This document shows, piece after piece, positions 35,827-38,812 of a stretch of 38,812 nt of DNA. Position 1 is the stretch's first letter, and each line of letters opens with the position of its first letter. The position numbers and the translations under genes were made by a program. Source of the stretch: an uncultured Allobosea sp. (lineage in GTDB: Bacteria; Pseudomonadota; Alphaproteobacteria; Rhizobiales; Beijerinckiaceae); NCBI RefSeq assembly GCF_945956895.1, contig NZ_CAMFJF010000034.1, forward strand, positions 1 to 38,812, in the 5' to 3' direction. A model generated the notes under the pieces. That model was given only the letters and a program-made list of their open reading frames with translations, was not told the DNA's origin and did no database searches.

Positions 35827-37182
35827 ATGCTCCTGGCGCAGGCCCGCCAGCCCATCAATCCATCTCGACCGTCCGCAGCCCTTGCCGGAGAACGATCCGA
35901 CGCCTCCGCTCTCACCCGCTCGATTCCAGAAGCGGGACAGGCGCGCGGCGACGGGATCGGGGGAACCGCCTTGAAGCTGCCTTTGTGGGGAAGCGCGCTC
36001 AGCGCCACGCTCCTCGTCCAGGTCGTGAGTTCCTTCGCCGGCGCCGCCATCCCGCTTCTCGGCCCGTTGCTCACCCTGCGCTGGGGCCTTGCGCCCGAGA
36101 GCATCGGCTATGTCTCGGCGGTGGTCTCGACCGGCATCTGCTGGTTCCTCGCCTGCGGCAATCCGATGCTCGACCACCACGGCCCGGTGCGGGCGCTGCA
36201 AATCGGTCTCGCCTTCGTCGCAGCGGGGCTCCTGCTGCTCTCGCAGCCCTTCGGGTTCATCGGGCTTGCCGGCGCCCTGCTATTGGGGCTCGGGCTGGCC
36301 CCGAACACGCCGGCCGGCAGCCAGATCCTGATGCGCACGGCGCCCGCCGATCATCGGACGCTGGTCTTCTCGATCAAGCAGGCCGGCGTTCCGCTCGGCG
36401 GCGCTATCGCCGGCTTTGCCGTGGCGCCGCTGGTGTCGGGTTTCGGCTTCACCGGCGCGATCTGGGCCGTGATCGCGGTCGTCCTGACCAGCGCCTTGGC
36501 CGTGCAGCCCTTCCGCAGAAGCCTCGACGCGGAGAAAGGCCGGCAGAACCGAGCATGGGCGCGGATGTTCCTGTCGCCTTCGTCGCTGTCGCGCTCGGCC
36601 CGGGTGCTGAATTCCCATGCCTCCCTGCCGGTGCTGACGGCGCTCGGCGTCTCGTTCTCGATCACGCAGGCCTGCATCACCGCCTTCACCGCGACCTATA
36701 TGGTGACCCGCCACGGCAAGACGCTGGCCGAAGCCGGCCAGCTCGTCGCAACCCTGCTGGTGGCGAGCACGATCGCGCGCATCTTCTTCGGCTGGTTGGC
36801 GGATCGGATGGGCAGCGGGCTGCAACTGCTCTGCCTGCTGGCATTGGCCGCCGGCGCGACCATCGCCCTCCTGATCGTCATGGCCGGCACGAGCCCCTGG
36901 CTGATCTATCTCTGCATGGCGCTCGTCGGGGCGACATCGATGGGCTGGAACGGCGTGCATATGGCGGAGCTGGCGCGGGTCTCGCCGCCGGCGCTCATCG
37001 GCGACGTCACCTCCGGCGCCAGCCTGTTCGGCTTCGTCGGCTCGATCTGCGGGCCGCTGGTCTTCGCCGTGATCGCGAACCGGACCGGCAGCTTCGACCG
37101 GCCCTTCCTGCTGATCGCCGGCCAGCTCGCGGTCTCCGGCGCCTTCGCGCTCTGGTATCTCCGGAGCCGCCCGACGGCCTGA
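35827..37182 (+). CDS. MFS family transporter in the carboxylase operon
   Basis: 451 residues with about 12 hydrophobic helices. The sequence between helices contains SIKQAGVPLGG and DRMGSGLQLL, typical of MFS transporters. The first 48 residues carry no membrane segment and are low complexity; a TTG at 35971, after GGGGGAA, would give a more usual N-terminus beginning LKLPLWGSALSATLLVQVVSS, so the annotated start at 35827 is uncertain. The gene follows the alpha subunit by 7 bp, suggesting it imports or exports the acid processed by the carboxylase pathway. The substrate is unknown. Confidence 0.83.
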   Translation: MLLAQARQPINPSRPSAALAGERSDASALTRSIPEAGQARGDGIGGTALKLPLWGSALSATLLVQVVSSFAGAAIPLLGPLLTLRWGLAPESIGYVSAVVSTGICWFLACGNPMLDHHGPVRALQIGLAFVAAGLLLLSQPFGFIGLAGALLLGLGLAPNTPAGSQILMRTAPADHRTLVFSIKQAGVPLGGAIAGFAVAPLVSGFGFTGAIWAVIAVVLTSALAVQPFRRSLDAEKGRQNRAWARMFLSPSSLSRSARVLNSHASLPVLTALGVSFSITQACITAFTATYMVTRHGKTLAEAGQLVATLLVASTIARIFFGWLADRMGSGLQLLCLLALAAGATIALLIVMAGTSPWLIYLCMALVGATSMGWNGVHMAELARVSPPALIGDVTSGASLFGFVGSICGPLVFAVIANRTGSFDRPFLLIAGQLAVSGAFALWYLRSRPTA

Positions 37183-37231
37183 GCCGCACCGCGGAGGGGG
37201 CGCCGTCGGGGTCCCTGGGCAGGCAGGCTGG

Positions 37232-37927
37232 TCAAGGCGACAGGATGCGCCATCCGCCGCGCCAAAGGCCGGCCCCTGCCGCCTTCGCTCTCTCCAGATC
37301 GGCCGCGAACTCCGCCTCGTTCCCCTGCATCGGCTGCGCCCATCCCAGCCCGACGAGCAGATGTGCGACATCCCCGGCAGGCAGGGCATCCTTCGCCTCG
37401 AGGCGGCAATCGGCGCCGGTCGCTGCGCCGGCCAAGGCCCGGCGCGGTTGGCAGAACAGGCTGCGGCCTGCTGTGAGATTGTGAAGAGCGGCCCTGGCCT
37501 GCAACCCACAGGACCAGCGCAGCGTGCCGTCAAGGCAGACCTCTCCGGCCCGCGGCCCGGCGATACGGTCGAGACGGATCACCTCTTCGCCACGCCGAAA
37601 GCCGGTACCGTCGATCGAGAACAGCGGCGGCGGCAGCTCGAAGGGCGGCAAGCTGCTCAGATCGGCATTCGGCTGCCGCCGCATCTCCTCGACCACGGCC
37701 GCTTCCATCCTTTCCGCGGATTTCGCGCTCGCCTGTGCGGGACCATCGCTCTGCGGCCCGGCTGCGACAGGTGGCACCGGCGCGCCGGCACCATCGGGCG
37801 AGCCCTGCCGATCTTCGCCGAGCAGCACGAAGCCCGCTCCCGTAACGACGGCCATTCCCAGCGCCAGGGCAAGATTCACGCGCCGCAGCCGCTTGCGCAA
37901 CCGGTACACGAATAGCGGCGTCCTCAT
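37232..37927 (-). CDS. membrane-anchored protein with a degenerate staphylococcal-nuclease-like domain
   Basis: 231 residues from ATG 37927, chosen because GGAGGG lies 5 bp upstream; a GTG at 37933 is in frame but too close to the ribosome site. One TM helix lies near residues 18-38 after a short basic segment, then a Pro/Ala-rich linker, then a C-terminal domain (about 110-231) with the SNase-fold pattern: VIRLDRIAGP, CGLQARAALHNLTAGRSLFC, and VAHLLVGLGWAQP with a final AGAGLWRG. The catalytic positions are altered: IDAPE-like becomes IAGPR and the second active arginine region (DRYGR) is missing. Nuclease activity is therefore unlikely. Its function is unknown. It converges on the MFS gene. 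Confidence 0.68.
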   Translation of the reverse strand: MRTPLFVYRLRKRLRRVNLALALGMAVVTGAGFVLLGEDRQGSPDGAGAPVPPVAAGPQSDGPAQASAKSAERMEAAVVEEMRRQPNADLSSLPPFELPPPLFSIDGTGFRRGEEVIRLDRIAGPRAGEVCLDGTLRWSCGLQARAALHNLTAGRSLFCQPRRALAGAATGADCRLEAKDALPAGDVAHLLVGLGWAQPMQGNEAEFAADLERAKAAGAGLWRGGWRILSP

Positions 37928-38135
37928 GCCCACCCTCCAGGAAGCACAGATACGCCTACATCATGCGAAAAGCCTTCGCGACCGGTTCCGCCGATGCATG
38001 GAACGCCTCGCATGCCATTTCGCTTCACCGCTCCCCGCCTTCGCTCGCTTCTTTCCGCTCCAGCCCGCCCATCAGAACGCATCCACCGTTAAGGAGTGGC
38101 CGCTATTGTGGCGCGCTCGTTGGAACTGTACTGGC

Positions 38136-38714
38136 ATGCAGATGCTGAGGCTTCTGGCTCGTCTTTCGTTGGCCCTCGCGGCTGCGGCTGCGATCGCAGG
38201 CTGCACAACGGCGAATCGCGCGGATATCTCCGCCGTATCCACGCGCATTCAAGCCGGCTCCGCCAAGGCGACGCTCGCACCGCTCGAATTCGTCAGCTTC
38301 TGCATGCATAATGGCGGCCAGTGCCGCCCGGCTGGCCAGCCCAGCGCGGTGGTAGAGGCGTCGCCTGAGAATCTCGCCGTCATCGAAGAAGTGAACCGGC
38401 AGGTCAACCTGCGCATCCGGCCATCGAGCGCGTCCACGGATTGGCGGATCAATCCGGCGAGCGGCAATTGCAACGACTACGTCGTGTCCAAGCGCTACGA
38501 ATTGCTGCAGCGCGGCTTTCCGTCGAGCGCCCTCCTGATCAACGTGGTCACGACGGCGTCTGGCGAAGGCCACCTCGTCCTCGTCGTGAAGACTGATCGC
38601 CGCGACCTCGTCCTCGACAACCTCACCTCCACGATCCGGGGCGTAACCCAGGCACCCTATACCTGGGTGAAACGCCAGAGCGCGTCCGATCCTTTGACAT
38701 GGGAAACCGCGTGA
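38136..38714 (+). CDS. lipoprotein transglutaminase-like cysteine protease (BTLCP family)
   Basis: 192 residues. The N-terminus MQMLRLLARLSLALAAAAAIAGC carries a lipobox ending at Cys23, so it is probably a membrane-attached lipoprotein. The mature part has the bacterial transglutaminase-like cysteine proteinase signature: Cys in GNCNDYVVSKR, His in GHLVLVVKT and Asp in LVLDNL. Known relatives (LapG) cleave adhesins under cyclic-di-GMP control, but most members have no assigned target. ATG 38142 is a second possible start. No adhesin or LapD-like gene is in the window. The remaining 98 bp to the window edge show no gene. Confidence 0.85.
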   Translation: MQMLRLLARLSLALAAAAAIAGCTTANRADISAVSTRIQAGSAKATLAPLEFVSFCMHNGGQCRPAGQPSAVVEASPENLAVIEEVNRQVNLRIRPSSASTDWRINPASGNCNDYVVSKRYELLQRGFPSSALLINVVTTASGEGHLVLVVKTDRRDLVLDNLTSTIRGVTQAPYTWVKRQSASDPLTWETA

Positions 38715-38812
38715 CGGATCGCGTGGCTTTCTAAGGCCGCACGCTCATTCGCGCCTTGCTGTGCGCGGCGGTGAGAAACCCATCCAGTGAAGCGCCGGCA
38801 TTTGTGCTGGTG

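Overview
The window reads as chromosomal DNA of a high-G+C alphaproteobacterium, probably a member of the Hyphomicrobiales (a Bosea- or Methylobacterium-like organism fits the gene repertoire, but the sequence alone does not fix the genus). Genes are dense, many in ATGA-overlapping pairs. I see no tRNA, rRNA, insertion sequence, prophage or CRISPR array.

Positions 1-15748 are a Wzx/Wzy-type surface polysaccharide locus, all on the + strand. It holds a 5'-truncated GT4 glycosyltransferase, a GT2 glycosyltransferase, an O-antigen polymerase/ligase-like membrane protein, a Wzz-type co-polymerase with a degenerate tyrosine-kinase domain, a CDP-glucose synthase (RfbF type), a PIG-L deacetylase, a flippase, an RmlC-type 3,5-epimerase, a homoserine-dehydrogenase-like oxidoreductase with a SAF domain, a CDP-glucose 4,6-dehydratase (RfbG), a FAD-dependent oxidoreductase/mutase-like protein, a pyruvyltransferase-like protein and a second GT2. 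Together they suggest a polysaccharide containing an unusual CDP-activated 6-deoxyhexose. The classical next enzyme (RfbH) and the dTDP-rhamnose genes are absent, so the SAF oxidoreductase and the FAD enzyme are candidates for undescribed sugar-tailoring steps. This is the most promising novel system here.

The locus ends in about 620 bp of strikingly AT-rich non-coding DNA with several palindromes and helically phased repeats. It lies upstream of a LuxR-type regulator whose receiver domain lacks the phosphorylation residues (16369-17121). Next come a PhoA-type alkaline phosphatase with a Pho-box-like half site upstream, and a three-gene MacB/FtsX-like ABC module with a histidine-rich periplasmic loop (19211-21664), possibly metal-related.

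On the - strand lie alanine dehydrogenase and a stand-alone CoxL-like molybdenum hydroxylase large subunit, then opgG (osmoregulated periplasmic glucan synthesis). opgG is divergent from a probably exported GH3 beta-glucosidase. A monocistronic manC-type GDP-mannose gene follows, bounded by two perfect hairpins, then a PhnB-like VOC protein on the - strand. From 32221 a tight operon encodes both subunits of a biotin-dependent acyl-CoA carboxylase (methylcrotonyl-CoA carboxylase-like) and an MFS transporter, preceded by two adjacent palindromes that look like operators. The window closes with a degenerate nuclease-fold membrane-anchored protein (- strand) and a lipoprotein transglutaminase-like cysteine protease.
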